64,000 bases of DNA from Plantibacter sp. ME-Dv--P-122b (GTDB taxonomy: Bacteria > Actinomycetota > Actinomycetes > Actinomycetales > Microbacteriaceae): positions 62,001 to 126,000 of the forward strand of contig NZ_JARVSC010000003.1 in NCBI RefSeq assembly GCF_030209375.1. The letters are read 5' to 3'. Position 1 is the stretch's first letter, and the number at the start of each line of letters is the position of its first letter. Both the position numbers and the translations under genes were made by a program. This document shows, piece after piece, positions 63,073 through 64,000 of the stretch. A model generated the notes under the pieces. That model ran no database searches and was not told the DNA's origin. It saw only the letters and a program-made list of their open reading frames with translations.

Positions 63073-64000
63073 GGTGCGTTCCTTCCGAGCAGTTCCTGCT
63101 CCGGGGTGTGCTGCTTGGCGGATGATGGTTCGTGGTCGGCGAGGAGTGCCGTCGCGGTCGCCTCGTCGGTGACGAGCACGGTGCAGAGGCCGCTGCTGAC
63201 GACGGCTCTCGCGACGGCGTGCTTCTGGGCTCCGGCGATGACCGCGATGCTGCGGCCGGCGCGCCGGAGCGCTTCGAGTCCGAGCCCGACCGTGCGCTCG
63301 TCGAGTGTGGGGTCGACGATCATGCCCTCGGCGTCGATGTAGCGCCCGACGACATCCCCGACGGCACCGCGTGCGACCAGGACGTCGACGTCCGCGGCCG
63401 TGAGGTAGCCGCTGTGGACGAGGGCGGAGTCGGGCCCGGCCACGCCGGCACCGTACAGGTAGGTGTCGGCCGCTGCGGCCGTGCGGAGCACCTCCGCGAC
63501 CGTGCGGTCCGACTCGATGCTCAGCTTCGTCTCCAGTCGCTCGAAGATCGCCGGGCTCGGAAGCAGGGTGACGTCGCCACGGCCCTTCTCGGCGATCCGA
63601 GCAGCCGTGGCGGCAGCGGTGCCGACGCGCTGGTTGAGGCTCACGCCGCCGTTGATCTGCACGACCGAGAGCCCCGTCGCCCAACCATCCGACAGGTGGT
63701 CGGCGATGTCGCGCAGCGTCCTCCCCCAGCTCACACCGAGCGTCCGCGGCACCGGTCGCATGGCACCGAGGTAGTCGGCGGCCGCGCGCGCGACGCGTTC
63801 GTGGAGGTCGGCACTGTCGCTCGGGTTCGGCACGACGACCGCGTCCGCGAGTCCGAAGCGCTCGCGGAGCGCCCGTTCGAGTGGAAGACGGCGTGCGCGC
63901 GGATGCACGATCTCGATGCGGATGTAACCGAGTTCCCGGGCCTGGGCGAGAAGCCGACCGACCTTCCACCGCGTGATGCCGAGCAGCGCGCCGATCTCGT
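63069..64000 (-). CDS. SorC/DeoR-type sugar-binding transcriptional regulator, 5' end beyond window
   Basis: A partial regulator of about 310 visible residues. At the window edge the HTH recognition helix GITRWKVGRLLAQARELGY is seen, followed by the sugar-phosphate-binding SorC domain (GVSWGRTLRDIADHL, VQINGGVSLN, GDVVGRYIDAEG, VIAGAQKHAVA). It overlaps deoC by 4 nt and probably senses deoxyribose-5-phosphate to control deoC and the two dehydrogenases, as DeoR of Bacillus does. Confidence 0.87.
   Translation of the reverse strand, partial: EIGALLGITRWKVGRLLAQARELGYIRIEIVHPRARRLPLERALRERFGLADAVVVPNPSDSADLHERVARAAADYLGAMRPVPRTLGVSWGRTLRDIADHLSDGWATGLSVVQINGGVSLNQRVGTAAATAARIAEKGRGDVTLLPSPAIFERLETKLSIESDRTVAEVLRTAAAADTYLYGAGVAGPDSALVHSGYLTAADVDVLVARGAVGDVVGRYIDAEGMIVDPTLDERTVGLGLEALRRAGRSIAVIAGAQKHAVARAVVSSGLCTVLVTDEATATALLADHEPSSAKQHTPEQELLGRNAP

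Overview
The window is one contiguous, very GC-rich stretch (roughly 70% GC by eye). Several things place it in an actinobacterium, most likely the Microbacteriaceae: TANNNT -10 boxes 6-7 nt from many start codons (the leaderless-gene pattern), a mycoredoxin, the mycobacterial-type leucine degradation cluster, and the rpsO/pnp/M16 peptidase/dapB gene order. The genus cannot be fixed from sequence alone. I saw no rRNA, tRNA, CRISPR array, prophage or intact insertion sequence.

0-24.6 kb. The conserved chain rpsO, pnp, M16 peptidase, dapB runs on the minus strand but is opened up in two places. Between the peptidase and pnp (2.7-15.0 kb) lies a catabolic island: a BCKDH complex (bkdA-bkdB-bkdC) and, divergent from a TetR gene, an operon of acyl-CoA carboxylase beta and alpha subunits, acyl-CoA dehydrogenase, MaoC hydratase and CitE-like lyase. 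Together these can oxidise leucine from the 2-oxoacid to acetyl-CoA plus acetoacetate. Between pnp and rpsO (17.7-23.2 kb) are five mostly membrane-related genes: FUSC, acyltransferase, MDR oxidoreductase, DedA and an APC permease.

24.7-34.6 kb. Redox and small-function genes: a flavin reductase/luciferase-like monooxygenase pair, a protealysin-like M4 protease with its probable inhibitor emfourin, another luciferase-like enzyme, a small YdeI/OmdA-like protein, a T4 endonuclease V-like protein, an MFS exporter behind a 13-codon leader ORF, apt, an FKBP and an FAH-family hydrolase.

34.6-50.7 kb. Mostly housekeeping: aspA, a phosphoesterase, two divergent NCS2 nucleobase permeases, a PiT phosphate transporter with a coupled small membrane protein, DUF2207 protein, aldo/keto reductase, oligopeptidase B, pfkA, mycoredoxin and an SNF2-family helicase.

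50.8-64 kb. An aldehyde dehydrogenase/DUF779 pair with a GAF-type regulator, a copZ-copA copper efflux operon with a palindrome inside its promoter spacer, malate dehydrogenase, an SDR-DUF2867 fusion, and a SorC-type regulator/deoC/two-aldehyde-dehydrogenase operon for deoxyribose use. The second dehydrogenase of that operon lacks its catalytic domain.

The best leads are the catalytically truncated aldehyde dehydrogenase partner, the protease/inhibitor pair, the leader ORF coupled to the MFS gene, the large nested inverted repeat at 33.4-33.6 kb, the GAF plus SARP-like regulator, and the PiT-coupled small membrane protein.
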